Source of the DNA: Echinicola rosea
GTDB taxonomy: Bacteria; Bacteroidota; Bacteroidia; Cytophagales; Cyclobacteriaceae
Assembly: GCF_005281475.1 (NCBI RefSeq)
Contig: NZ_CP040106.1
Location: forward strand, 3,872,501 to 3,936,500
Length of the DNA stretch: 64,000 nt
Direction: 5' to 3'
Below are positions 1-9,100 of this stretch, one piece after another. The first letter of the stretch is position 1. Every line of letters begins with the position of its first letter. The notes under the pieces are model-generated. The model was not told the origin of the DNA. It did not search any database and saw only the letters and a list, made by a program, of their open reading frames with translations. A program made the position numbers and the translations under genes.

Positions 1-75
1 ATTAACAAGCCGTTAAACTAACAAAAGATTCAAAAAACTGAGTGGTTTATTTTTTAAAAGGTTCTATTTTTTGAC

Positions 76-253
76 CTAGTGTCAAGTCAAACCTGCCTAC
101 CGCCTAATCCTACGTGTATTCCAGTGCGTCTTTTCTCCTTTATCAGTGTTACAAAAGACTTCCTTCGCTAAGGCTAGGGGCGATTTTTGTGCTTTTTCTA
201 GCCCAAAATCCACTACCGCCTTACCCGTTATTTATGCCTTGACTTGACATTAG
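76..253. repeat. MITE-like repeat with terminal inverted repeats (family CTAGTGTCAAG)
   Basis: The left end reads CTAGTGTCAAGTCAA (76-90) and the right end TTGACTTGACATTAG (239-253); they are reverse complements at 14 of 15 positions, so the 178-bp block has terminal inverted repeats. No ORF of note lies inside. The right-hand part (CACTACCGCCTTACCCGT, from 211) recurs with identical internal spacing at 6330-6371, and its inner half recurs at 48825-48859. This is a dispersed non-coding element. I see no clear target duplication here. The rest of 1-427 is AT-rich leader sequence for the downstream operon. Confidence 0.6.
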
Positions 254-427
254 TGTAATTTCGTTTGGGTGTTTATTATTCAAAAAACATATTTATTAAT
301 ATTATATACATTAAAATATGTTTAAAGTAATTCTGTTTTTATTTATCGTAATATCAATAGTATTTTGAGTTAGAATTGTACCAAAAAGTGCATACTTTTA
401 GGAAAATAAAGACGATTAAAAGCCACC

Positions 428-787
428 ATGAAGGATATTTTAGTGATAGAAGACGACCAGTTAATTTTAAAAATGGTTGAATTTCGACTAAATAAAGAAG
501 GATATAAAGTAGTCATAGCTGAAGATGGTAACAAAGGAATAGAAGCATTGGATGAATTGCAACCTGATCTGATCATAACGGACATTATGGTACCGTATAA
601 GAGTGGGATTGAGATCATCGAATATGCCAAAGGAAAATACCCAAGCTGTCCCATCATTGTCCTCAGTGCGCTCGGGGATGAAGAAGGGACCGTGATGGAG
701 GCCTTTAATATGGGGGTAGCCGATTTCGTTCCGAAGCCTTTTAATCCAAATGAACTCGCTATTAGGGTGAAGAGATTATTCAGTTGA
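428..787 (+). CDS. receiver-only response regulator (CheY-like)
   Basis: A 119-residue protein that is a single REC domain with no output domain. The acidic pair Asp9/Asp10, phospho-acceptor Asp52 (in IITDIMVP), Ser80 and Lys103 (VPKPF) are all present, so it should be phosphorylatable. The ATG at 428 is the only sensible start. It is the first gene of a run of five same-strand genes with overlapping ends (the next ORF begins within 50 bp), and thus most likely a signalling subunit for the glycosyltransferase machinery that follows. No histidine kinase is adjacent; the partner kinase must be encoded elsewhere. The role in controlling polysaccharide synthesis is an inference from context. Confidence 0.9.
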   Translation: MKDILVIEDDQLILKMVEFRLNKEGYKVVIAEDGNKGIEALDELQPDLIITDIMVPYKSGIEIIEYAKGKYPSCPIIVLSALGDEEGTVMEAFNMGVADFVPKPFNPNELAIRVKRLFS

Positions 788-831
788 TCGTCAATAGCTT
801 AACGTGTATCTTGGAGAATAGAAAGGTCCTT

Positions 832-2346
832 ATGTTGTTTTTAATAGCCATTGTAGCAATGGCTACCAAAGCTGCTGGACAACAGCAGTTGGATTCTTTA
901 TCTACCGTCTCCTTTTTAGAAAGGATAGGAGAGGTGGAGCTGATGAGCTATAGGCTTAGTTATGGAGCCAGTGAAAAGCACTCCAAAGTCGTATCACACC
1001 AATTTAATGATTTTAATGTCCTATTATCTTTTCGGGATTCTGTGGAAGCTGAAGGAATGGATGTGGGCAAGATCCATTATTATATTTCTGGAGAGGAAAA
1101 GGGCTTCGAAAACGTAAAGAGTTACGTAAGTATTATACAGGAGAATGATCTATATATTGCCGATCAAGGCCGCGATTTATCCACTGACTCCGGCCGATTG
1201 TTAATTGCTGCGAATCAGCTTGGTTTTAAGCCATTTTATCGGTTTAGAAGCAGAATCTTGACCGATATTAAATTTGTTATCCTCATAGGAATTCTGCTGT
1301 TGTTTGTCTTTACATTTTTGGTGCTGCTCTTCTTTATTTTTGTCGTCAAGGCACGAAATGAAAGGCGAGAGCGCCTTATCAAGAAATATGTGGACATCTG
1401 CAGAGAACCTCTTTCTACTTTTTTATTTACCTATAACGTAGAAGAAGTGGAAAAAATGACCTTTGATGAAGTGAGGGGGCTGTTTAATACCAAGGAATTT
1501 AAATCAACCGCTTTTAAAGATACACTGATAAGTGAAATCATCAATCTCAACAAGAACCTCAAAGGGGATTTTAAAGATAAACTAAGGATTATCTATACCA
1601 CGCTGAAGCTGGACAGGTACTCCATAAAAAAGTTAAAAAGCAGGAACTGGGAGGTGCAGGCAACCGGTACCATGGAGCTTTACGAAATGAATATCCAGCA
1701 AGCCGCACCCCACCTTGAAAAGCTCTTGCACTCGAAGAATTTTGTGGTAAGGTCCAATGCCGTAAGGGCCTATCTGCACCTTTCGCCCAATAAAGACCTA
1801 AGTTTCTTGAGCAATCAAACCTATCCGCTTTCCAGATGGCAGCAAATGTGGCTTTACCGCGTGGTCAGAAACACCTCCTCTATGGGGACCGTGGACTTGG
1901 TGAGCCTTCTCCATTCTGAAAATGAAAGCATCCGGATATTCGGCGTAAAATTGGTGAGATTGCTGGGAAGAATGGACATTATTGAGCAGCTATCCGAAAT
2001 GTTTCCAGCTGCCAGCCTCGATGAGAAGTATGAAATCCTGAATACGTTTAAATCACTCGCTGCGTTTACCACAACCCCATTAGTGCATGGGAGTTTTCAA
2101 AGCGATGACTTAAAATTGGCTAAACTTTCCGCAGAACTGATGGGAGTAATCGGCAATGAAATTTCGGTGGCATTGATCATGGAAAAATTAAAAACCGAGC
2201 AACCTTTTGCTTTGGAAAAAAGCATGATGACAAGTTTATATAATTTGGATAAGGAAATGATGAATTGGGCGGTCAGCCATTTTAAGCGACCCCAATTGGA
2301 AGCGATACAGTCACACATAAAAGATACCTCGCTGGAACATGTATAG
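832..2346 (+). CDS. HEAT-repeat inner-membrane protein of the exopolysaccharide operon
   Basis: I start at ATG 832, because it gives a clean signal sequence (MLFLIAIVAMATKAAG) with a purine-rich stretch upstream; the reading frame is open back to a TTG at 784. The 504-residue product has a periplasmic region of about 125 residues, one strong transmembrane helix (roughly residues 147-175: IKFVILIGILLLFVF...), then about 330 cytoplasmic residues made of alpha-helical pairs of HEAT/ARM type (for example the HLEKLLHSKNFVVRSNAVRAY unit). Its stop overlaps the glycosyltransferase start by 8 bp. It may act as a scaffold or relay between the receiver protein and the synthase; that is inference. No enzymatic motif is seen. 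Confidence 0.75.
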   Translation: MLFLIAIVAMATKAAGQQQLDSLSTVSFLERIGEVELMSYRLSYGASEKHSKVVSHQFNDFNVLLSFRDSVEAEGMDVGKIHYYISGEEKGFENVKSYVSIIQENDLYIADQGRDLSTDSGRLLIAANQLGFKPFYRFRSRILTDIKFVILIGILLLFVFTFLVLLFFIFVVKARNERRERLIKKYVDICREPLSTFLFTYNVEEVEKMTFDEVRGLFNTKEFKSTAFKDTLISEIINLNKNLKGDFKDKLRIIYTTLKLDRYSIKKLKSRNWEVQATGTMELYEMNIQQAAPHLEKLLHSKNFVVRSNAVRAYLHLSPNKDLSFLSNQTYPLSRWQQMWLYRVVRNTSSMGTVDLVSLLHSENESIRIFGVKLVRLLGRMDIIEQLSEMFPAASLDEKYEILNTFKSLAAFTTTPLVHGSFQSDDLKLAKLSAELMGVIGNEISVALIMEKLKTEQPFALEKSMMTSLYNLDKEMMNWAVSHFKRPQLEAIQSHIKDTSLEHV

Positions 2347-3766
2347 TCTATTATTTGATCTCTTGGTAGATCTGTTTGGTATTTTCTTTCTTATGTACGG
2401 TTTTGCCGTTATCGTCATCTATATGACCATTACGACACTGTCTGGACTGGAATTACGTGAGCAGTTCAAGAAAAACAAATTTGTTGATTATAAAGATGTC
2501 ATCACTACCCCCATGGCTCCAGGGGTTTCGATCTTGGCTCCGGCCTATAATGAGGGGAAAAGCTTGGTCCAAAACGTCAGGAGCCTGCTCTCTCTCCATT
2601 TCAGTAAATACGAAGTAATCATTATCAATGATGGAAGTAAGGACAATAGCATAGAGGTCTTGATAGAGAACTTTGACCTGAAGAAAGCCGCATTTGCTTA
2701 TGAACAAACCATTGATACCAAACGGGTAAAAGCAGTTTATAAATCTACGAATCCTTCATTCAGCAAGCTCATCGTGGTGGACAAGGAAAATGGAGGAAAA
2801 GCTGACGCCCTAAATGCCGGCATAAATGTTTCCAATCAAGAACTTATCGCCTGTATCGATGTGGACTGCATCCTGGCTCCTGATTCCATCATTCGTATGT
2901 TACGCCCATTTCTGGAGGAAACCCATAAAAAAGTCATCGCAGTCGGTGGGGGCATTGGCATTGCAAACAATTGTGACATCAAAGATGGCACGGTGGTAAA
3001 ATACCGTGTGCCATCCACGCTTTTGGGCAGGTTTCAGGTAATAGAATACTTTAGAAGCTTTCTCTTGGGAAGGATGGCCTGGTCTCGTGTAAATGGCTTG
3101 TTGCTCATTTCGGGCGCCTTTGGTTTTTTTGACAAGGAATTGGTCAAGAAAGTAGGGGGCTACTTTCCGGCCACGGTAGGTGAAGACATGGAGTTGGTCG
3201 TAAGGATGAGAAGGTACATGGAAGAGCAAAAGATTCCTTATAAGGTGTCTTTCGTATCTGATCCGCTATGCTGGACAGAAGTGCCTGAATCGGAACAGGT
3301 GCTCTCCAGACAGCGAAATAGGTGGATGAGAGGCACAATCGAAACCCTCCAACTCCATCGCAAAATGCAGTTTAACCCAAAATATGGTTTCACAGGTATG
3401 GTGAGTTTTCCTTTTTGGACCATCTTCGAAAAAAACGCCCCTATCATTGAGTTTTTGGGTGTGGTATATACCTTTATTCTCATTTTTTTGGGTGAGTTTA
3501 GTGCTGTCTATTTTATCAGTCTTTTTGTGCTGATTTACTTTTTTTCCGTCATGTTATCGTCTTTCAGTATTCTGTTTGAAGAATTGGTTTTTAAGAAATA
3601 TGGGAAGAAAGGGGAGTTGAGGAAACTCATTATCACTGTACTTAAAGAACCTTTTTTCGTACATCCTAAATTGATGATTTGGTGCATCAAAGGACATTGG
3701 AACTTTATTAAAGGCATAGGTGGCTGGGGGGAAATGGTTCGAACCGGCTTCAAAAACACAAAATGA
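2339..3766 (+). CDS. processive family 2 glycosyltransferase (PgaC/cellulose-synthase-like)
   Basis: A 475-residue membrane glycosyltransferase. Two N-terminal hydrophobic stretches (1-35) precede a GT-A domain with the NDGS motif (97-100), the DVD metal site (174-176), a GED catalytic acid motif (281-283) and QRNRW (325-329), i.e. the D,D,D,QxxRW signature of processive beta-glycosyltransferases such as PgaC and BcsA. Two or three further membrane helices follow (about 370-425). It should polymerise a sugar from a nucleotide donor and extrude it across the inner membrane. No PilZ domain is present, so c-di-GMP control through PilZ is not indicated. Which sugar is used cannot be read from the sequence. 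Confidence 0.88.
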   Translation: MYSLLFDLLVDLFGIFFLMYGFAVIVIYMTITTLSGLELREQFKKNKFVDYKDVITTPMAPGVSILAPAYNEGKSLVQNVRSLLSLHFSKYEVIIINDGSKDNSIEVLIENFDLKKAAFAYEQTIDTKRVKAVYKSTNPSFSKLIVVDKENGGKADALNAGINVSNQELIACIDVDCILAPDSIIRMLRPFLEETHKKVIAVGGGIGIANNCDIKDGTVVKYRVPSTLLGRFQVIEYFRSFLLGRMAWSRVNGLLLISGAFGFFDKELVKKVGGYFPATVGEDMELVVRMRRYMEEQKIPYKVSFVSDPLCWTEVPESEQVLSRQRNRWMRGTIETLQLHRKMQFNPKYGFTGMVSFPFWTIFEKNAPIIEFLGVVYTFILIFLGEFSAVYFISLFVLIYFFSVMLSSFSILFEELVFKKYGKKGELRKLIITVLKEPFFVHPKLMIWCIKGHWNFIKGIGGWGEMVRTGFKNTK

Positions 3767-5016
3767 TTAACGCTACAAGGGATATGAAAAACAATATATT
3801 ATTCTTGGTGGTCCTTACCTTCTTGCTTGTACATCATGTAAGTGGCCAGACTTCCTTTGATCCAGATAAGAAATTCTTGGAAGCCCGGGATTTAGCGCTT
3901 GAGGGCAAAAGGGAAGAGGCCATCTCATTAGGGCTAAAAATTGTGGAGCAATACCCTGGATACAGCGACGTCTGGATCCTGCTTGGAAGGGTCAATGCCT
4001 GGGAGGGAAGGTATGATTCGGCTTCTGTTTATTTTGAAAAGGCCATCGAACAGAGTCCAGACTATGCAGATGCCTACAACGGCTATTTGGATAACCTGTT
4101 TTGGGGTGAGCAGTATGAAAAGGCCCAGGAAGTATTGGCCCGTGCTGAGAAACAATTTGGAAGTAATTTACCACAGGGCTTGACCTATCGTAAGTCAAGG
4201 TTGTATTATTATCGCGAGGAATATGAAGAGGCACTTGATATAGCCGAAAACCTGTATGAAAAAAATGCAGACATCGACGGCCTGCTGTCCTACGTCACTA
4301 ACTTAAAGCGCCACACCAGAAACAGTGCCGTAGGGATGACGGCAGATTATGATAGCTTTCAAGGAGAAATAACACCTTGGAACACCTATTCTCTTTATGC
4401 CAGGACCAGATTGGGATTTATGGGGAGTGTCATTGCCAGGGCCACTCATTCCTATCGTTTTGAGGCCACTGGTACACAATATGAAATCGATGCTTATCCT
4501 AGTTTGGGTAAAAACAGTTACGCATACGTCAACGTAGGTTTCAGTAATGCCTCTTTCTTTCCGGAATATCGGTTCGGTACCTCCATCTATTGGAGTTTGC
4601 CAAAGGCTTTTGAGTTTGATATCGGTTACAGGCATCTGAAATTTTCTGAAATCACCCATATTCTCACCGCTTCTGTGGGCAAATATACTGGCAACTGGTG
4701 GCTTAACTTAAGGGCAAATCACGTCCCCTCCAGCTCAGGAGGATCGATAAGTGGAAATTTACAGGCGAGGTACTATTTTAAAGGAGCCGAGGATTATTTG
4801 ATGGTTCAGTTTAGTACTGGAGTGAGCCCAGATGAAGAGGATAGAGATTTCCAGTCCCAGTTATTGGATTCCTATAGGGGCAGGGTGGGCTATCAGCAAC
4901 TGTGGACTCCCCGGTGGATGGGCTATGCCTTTCTCGGGTATTCATATGATGAACTCAGCCCGGGAAATTATCGTCCCAATCTTAACATTTCCATTGGTAC
5001 AGAATTTAGGTTTTAA
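3763..5016 (+). CDS. YaiO-like TPR/outer-membrane beta-barrel protein
   Basis: The ORF begins at ATG 3763 overlapping the previous stop (ATGA); an in-frame ATG at 3784 with AAGG upstream is an equally good start. A signal peptide (MKNNILFLVVLTFLLVHHVSG) is followed by TPR helices (about residues 30-165; WILLGRVNAWEGRYDSA, ADAYNGYLDNLFWGEQYEKA) and a C-terminal region of alternating aromatic beta-strands ending in GTEFRF, as in YaiO-type outer-membrane barrels. By analogy with PgaA/YaiO it would be the outer-membrane exit of the polymer made by the upstream synthase. The pairing of TPR and barrel in one chain is typical for this role. Confidence 0.8.
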   Translation: MINATRDMKNNILFLVVLTFLLVHHVSGQTSFDPDKKFLEARDLALEGKREEAISLGLKIVEQYPGYSDVWILLGRVNAWEGRYDSASVYFEKAIEQSPDYADAYNGYLDNLFWGEQYEKAQEVLARAEKQFGSNLPQGLTYRKSRLYYYREEYEEALDIAENLYEKNADIDGLLSYVTNLKRHTRNSAVGMTADYDSFQGEITPWNTYSLYARTRLGFMGSVIARATHSYRFEATGTQYEIDAYPSLGKNSYAYVNVGFSNASFFPEYRFGTSIYWSLPKAFEFDIGYRHLKFSEITHILTASVGKYTGNWWLNLRANHVPSSSGGSISGNLQARYYFKGAEDYLMVQFSTGVSPDEEDRDFQSQLLDSYRGRVGYQQLWTPRWMGYAFLGYSYDELSPGNYRPNLNISIGTEFRF

Positions 5017-6200
5017 TGGCAAATCTCAAAGGAGCTTACCAGTTTACCAGAAGCAATTTATGGAGCATTCTCAGGTCATTGCTGATTTTCTTAATCCCAC
5101 TGGGAGTCTTTCCGGGGATTATGTATTTGGTCTGGTATGTCCAGCCTAGTGTCACAAAAAATGTATTGGTAATCGATAAAACAGTTGCGGATGTGGAGCG
5201 ACAAGAGCATCGTTCTATTTTCTGGATATTAAAGCACCTTAGGTACAAAAACAGTGAAGGAGATTATTACAATTACAAAGAAGATTATTTAGGATATTTT
5301 CCAGACGACGAAGAAAACCATAAATCAAAGGGGGTAGAAAATCTATCATCCAAAAATATTGACTCCATCAAAGCTTCAATTGATGTATTGTATATGTCTG
5401 ACAATTACGGGGTTTATAATATTGATGATACTGGTAAAAATAACAGTATCTCACCAAAAATATATGGAGGACTCACCCAACAGGACCTGGATCTTTTGGC
5501 TGCTTCCATTGAATCCGGAAAACTGGTCTTTGCGGAGTTTAACAGCATGGGTGCACCCACCACCAAATACCTGAGAAGTGAATTTGAGGACCTATTTGAT
5601 ATTAAATGGTCAGGATGGATCAGCCGGTATTTTGATGAAATGGATACCGTAATCAATGACGAAATTCCTGAATGGCTGATATCCAATTACAATAACCAAC
5701 ATGATGAAAACTGGGACTTTAAAGGTGCCGGACAGATCTTTGTCAGTGAGTTTGGACAGATCGAGGTATTTGAGGTAGGGGCAGATATCACCGTGAAAGT
5801 GCCTAAGGTAGTGTCATCGCTAGAAAGCCAGAGCAAATACGGTCTTCCCAAGGAAGCAAACTATCCCTATTGGTTTGAAATCTTACGCATTGACCGTTCT
5901 TATGAGGTTATTAGTTACTTTGACTTTGCCCCAACGGGGGCAGGATTGGAGAAGCTAAAGGCTCTTGGGCTGCCCAGGTATTTTCCTGCATCCATAACCA
6001 GAAAAGTGGGCGATGCTCGGGTATATTATTTTGCAGGTGACTTTGCGGACAATCCAGTCAGTATGGAAACAGCCACATTCTTCGGCGTACCCACATTATC
6101 CAAGCTAGTCAATGAAAAAGACGATTATTCCAATAGAACATCTTTCTTCTGGAACTATTACCTCCCCTTGATGAAAACAGCCCTATCAAAGCATAAATAA
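5016..6200 (+). CDS. unknown membrane-anchored protein, last gene of exopolysaccharide operon
   Basis: I do not recognise this 394-residue protein. It starts at 5016 inside the previous stop codon (TAATG), which implies translational coupling. It has one N-terminal transmembrane helix (about residues 22-43: LLIFLIPLGVFPGIMYLVWY) and a large presumably periplasmic domain with no Cys pair or lipobox. The stretch around residues 150-190 (QQDLDLLAASIESGKLVFAEFNSMGAPTTK in outline: a helix followed by a strand and a glycine turn) reminds me of glutamine-amidotransferase-like or glycoside-hydrolase-associated folds, but I see no catalytic Cys-His pair. A modifying or length-controlling role on the nascent polymer is possible and unproven. 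Confidence 0.6.
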   Translation: MANLKGAYQFTRSNLWSILRSLLIFLIPLGVFPGIMYLVWYVQPSVTKNVLVIDKTVADVERQEHRSIFWILKHLRYKNSEGDYYNYKEDYLGYFPDDEENHKSKGVENLSSKNIDSIKASIDVLYMSDNYGVYNIDDTGKNNSISPKIYGGLTQQDLDLLAASIESGKLVFAEFNSMGAPTTKYLRSEFEDLFDIKWSGWISRYFDEMDTVINDEIPEWLISNYNNQHDENWDFKGAGQIFVSEFGQIEVFEVGADITVKVPKVVSSLESQSKYGLPKEANYPYWFEILRIDRSYEVISYFDFAPTGAGLEKLKALGLPRYFPASITRKVGDARVYYFAGDFADNPVSMETATFFGVPTLSKLVNEKDDYSNRTSFFWNYYLPLMKTALSKHK

Positions 6201-6329
6201 GGGCAAGCGGAAAAATGAGATAACTTGAGAAATCAAAGGTAATTGCCTTAAGGAATGTACGCTCAAAAAAGCGCTGCCTAAATTTCCATAAGCTCCGATT
6301 TTTACATGTTGTCATCCGTAACCAACATC

Positions 6330-6371
6330 CACTACCGCCTTACCCGTGATATAAGTATTGACTTGACACTG
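6330..6371 (+). repeat. second copy of the TTGACTTGACA repeat end
   Basis: CACTACCGCCTTACCCGT begins at 6330 and TTGACTTGACACTG at 6358, exactly 28 nt apart as in the copy at 211/239. The sequence to the left (6280-6330) resembles the interior of the first copy only loosely, and no left inverted repeat is seen, so this is a truncated or diverged member. It separates the convergent ends of the exopolysaccharide operon and the sulfatase-fold gene. Confidence 0.55.
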
Positions 6372-6378
6372 CTGAGTG

Positions 6379-8370
6379 TTAAGGAATAATGGCATTGTTA
6401 TTCATCACGTAGCCATCTTGGTTCTTGTACTGCTGGAATTCCGTAGAAAGTTTTTCTTGAAGCGTAGGCTCATTAATTGGGTCAATGTTCATATTATCGG
6501 AAATTTTAAAAGCCTTATCGTCCGAAATGAGGTACTCCCCATTAAAATAGTCCCTAAACTGGTATTTGTTCCTCATCAAGGCATGTTTGATATTTGACCT
6601 GAACTCCTGTGCAGTGTCCAACACATATCCTCTCCAAGCCACTTTTTCTGGAGATTTGATTCCAAAATTATTGTCCAAATATGCCAATAGGCTCGTAGGT
6701 ACCTCAAAATGAGTCGTTACAGCGGCCATTTGTTTTGGCCGCTTGAGTTTTTCGGAGTAAATTATAAGGGGCACATGAAACCGGTCTATTAGCGATGACA
6801 TGGGGATTTCGGGCAAACGGTGATCACCGGTAATAATGAAAATCGTATTCTCAAAGTCCTCTCTTTTTTCATATTCAGTAAAAAAGTCCTTGATGGCATC
6901 ATCGACATACATGATACTTGCCAGTTCCTTTTGGTACTTGTTCAGAGAAATGGTAGGGTGGGAATATTGCTTGGCTTCCAAAAAGGAGGTCACTTTTTGG
7001 TTGTAATAAGCCTGCTGTGGAATGACAAAAGGTGAGTGGGAAGACATGGTCTGGAAAATATTGACTTGGGGCTTATCGGTAGAAGGAATCTTGCGTAAAC
7101 CATTTTTAAAGTTCTCCTTATCGGCATATCCCCATGAAAAGCCGTTGGCCTCAGCAGGTGATTTTTTTAAATCCCCATCAAAATTATGGATGTCCACGAT
7201 CATGTCCACACCCTGGTACTGCATAAACGTATCCGCGTTATCGAAGTGCTTATCCGAGCCAATGAAATAATTGATCTGATAATTATTTTCTTTTAGCACT
7301 GAAAGCAATGTTCGGTGTTTTGGGTAAGGAGTGGCCTCCATAAATCCATGTTCACCAAATGGCAATCCGCCAAACAATCCAGGCAGTACACCAAAAGTCC
7401 TTCCAGTACTGGAAAGATTGTTTTTCCAATAAAGACTATGCGCTCCAAGCGAATCCAGAAATGGTGTCCAACTTCCCAAATAAGCGTTTGGCCCCGAGTA
7501 AGCCTTGCCAAGTCCTTCCACAATCACAAACACCAAATTAGGAGCACTGTCAAATGGCTCAAAATAATTGCCCAGCAAGTCGGGATAGTTGTTTTTATGT
7601 AAAAATGGATATTGTGTATCCATATATTCTTTTTGAAACAACTGGTTTTCATCATTTGTAGATGAAAGGTAAAAGTCAAAATAGATGTTTTCTGCACTTG
7701 CGAAGTAATCATACGATTCCTGATAGAGAAAAAAGGACTTATTCTCAGCAAGGAAATCAGAAAGTCCCGTAAGTCCTTTGGACGTATTTATGGGTAAGAC
7801 CATTAGTACCACCAAAACAAAAAAAGCAGCTCCTGGAATGATCCATGCTCCTTTCCCTTTGATTTTTATATATCTACCCAAACTCAACATCCAATAAATC
7901 ACCACCAATGCCCCAAGGATTCCAAAGACGGTATAGAGATTGAGCATACCTGCTGCCATTACCGTTTCTTTTATATCACTAAACGAATAGCTATACACGT
8001 CTGCTCCAAGCGGCACCAAGGTCTTCGAAAAATACATTACCAAACCTATCCCCGTAAGTAATAAGACACTAAAAATTGCTTTTACCAAGAAATAAGACAA
8101 CCGTGGAATAACCATTCCCAAAAAGACTTGAATGAGAAAAAATATTCCCAAGGTGTATAAGGTCCATTTAATCGTCTCTAGCACATTGGTGATCAGGATA
8201 TTGGGCTGTGAAAGAATGTTGATATCGTGGGTTTTTCCTATCCACAAGACTTCCCAAATACTTAAAGTTATTTGCAAAAACAGGAAAATCACGCCTATTT
8301 GCCAGAATTTTATAAAATTGCTTGTAATTTTGGATACTAAAGTGGATTGAATACCTGATTTTTGACTCAT
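6379..8370 (-). CDS. LTA-synthase-like sulfatase-fold membrane enzyme
   Basis: A 663-residue protein with about five N-terminal transmembrane helices (residues 15-200) and an extracytoplasmic alkaline-phosphatase/sulfatase-fold domain. Seen motifs: VFVIVEGLG (metal-binding Glu), TPFLDSL, SSTGRTF (probable catalytic Thr region), GSDKHFDN and ITGDHRLPE (metal-binding Asp-His). This layout is that of LtaS, OpgB/MdoB and phosphoethanolamine transferase relatives, which move glycerol-phosphate or phosphoethanolamine groups from phospholipids to a glycan or lipid. Bacteroidota have no lipoteichoic acid, so the acceptor is probably a periplasmic glucan, a lipid headgroup or surface glycan. It ends convergently with the exopolysaccharide operon and starts divergently from the methyltransferase. 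Confidence 0.8.
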   Translation of the reverse strand: MSQKSGIQSTLVSKITSNFIKFWQIGVIFLFLQITLSIWEVLWIGKTHDINILSQPNILITNVLETIKWTLYTLGIFFLIQVFLGMVIPRLSYFLVKAIFSVLLLTGIGLVMYFSKTLVPLGADVYSYSFSDIKETVMAAGMLNLYTVFGILGALVVIYWMLSLGRYIKIKGKGAWIIPGAAFFVLVVLMVLPINTSKGLTGLSDFLAENKSFFLYQESYDYFASAENIYFDFYLSSTNDENQLFQKEYMDTQYPFLHKNNYPDLLGNYFEPFDSAPNLVFVIVEGLGKAYSGPNAYLGSWTPFLDSLGAHSLYWKNNLSSTGRTFGVLPGLFGGLPFGEHGFMEATPYPKHRTLLSVLKENNYQINYFIGSDKHFDNADTFMQYQGVDMIVDIHNFDGDLKKSPAEANGFSWGYADKENFKNGLRKIPSTDKPQVNIFQTMSSHSPFVIPQQAYYNQKVTSFLEAKQYSHPTISLNKYQKELASIMYVDDAIKDFFTEYEKREDFENTIFIITGDHRLPEIPMSSLIDRFHVPLIIYSEKLKRPKQMAAVTTHFEVPTSLLAYLDNNFGIKSPEKVAWRGYVLDTAQEFRSNIKHALMRNKYQFRDYFNGEYLISDDKAFKISDNMNIDPINEPTLQEKLSTEFQQYKNQDGYVMNNNAIIP

Positions 8371-8470
8371 TCTTTAACGATTGACTGGGTTCATAGAGGT
8401 TATATTCAAGGCGACCTCTAAAATTTAGCGCAAAATAACTATATTGATCAATAAATTCGAAAATTATAAA

Positions 8471-9013
8471 ATGAATAAAAGTTCCTTAATAAAAGAACTA
8501 TTTTCCAATATAAAAACTACAGGAGCAGTAACTTTTAGCTCAAAGTATTTGGTAAATAAAATGTTGTCCTTCGCAAGTTTTAAAGGGGCGAAGGTGATTG
8601 TGGAGCTGGGAGGAGGAGATGGAAGCATCACAAGGGGAATTATCGAGCGAATGGATAAGGATTCGACACTTTTAGTATTCGAAATAAGCGAGGCTTTTTG
8701 TAACAACCTAAGGAAGCAGTTTCCCCAGAAAAATGTAAAAATCATCTGTGACTCGGCAGGAAACATGGACACCTATCTCAACGGTGAGGGAGCTGATCTC
8801 ATACTCTCATCCTTACCTTTTAGCCTTATCCCAAAAGAGGCACGAATGGAGATTTATAAAAAGAGCCGATCCAACTTGAAAGAAAGCGGTTATTTCATCC
8901 AGATATGCTATAGCTACTTGCTGAAATTCCAGTTTGCAAATTATTTTCAGAGTATCCGCACCGCGTTTACCCTCAGGAACTTCCCGCCTGCATTTATCAT
9001 GATTTGCAACTAA
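8471..9013 (+). CDS. class I SAM-dependent methyltransferase (PmtA/KsgA-like fold)
   Basis: I use ATG 8471; the longer frame would begin at a TTG (8444) without support. The roughly 180-residue product has motif I VELGGGDGSITRG, an acidic loop after strand 2 (LLVFEIS) and a post-motif SSLPFSLIP that matches the N/S-L-P-F signature of the phospholipid N-methyltransferase and rRNA adenine dimethylase group. The small size, without the KsgA C-terminal RNA-binding domain, favours a phospholipid N-methyltransferase or related small-molecule enzyme. It lies divergent from the LTA-synthase-like gene; a shared role in lipid headgroup chemistry is an inference. Confidence 0.75.
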   Translation: MNKSSLIKELFSNIKTTGAVTFSSKYLVNKMLSFASFKGAKVIVELGGGDGSITRGIIERMDKDSTLLVFEISEAFCNNLRKQFPQKNVKIICDSAGNMDTYLNGEGADLILSSLPFSLIPKEARMEIYKKSRSNLKESGYFIQICYSYLLKFQFANYFQSIRTAFTLRNFPPAFIMICN

Positions 9014-9100
9014 AAGGGCCTTGCTTGGAACTTCGAGGTTTCTGGGACAATTCATGTCATATATTTCGCACCTTGGGATAGAAACCTTAACTTCATCCTG

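Noticed and set aside
239..265. TTGACTTGACATT as a sigma-70 -35 element
   Set aside because: Bacteroidota do not use TTGACA boxes, and the string is the inverted-repeat end of a dispersed element.
784..831. TTG start giving a longer HEAT-repeat protein
   Set aside because: ATG 832 gives a clean signal sequence and the extra 16 residues look like untranslated leader.
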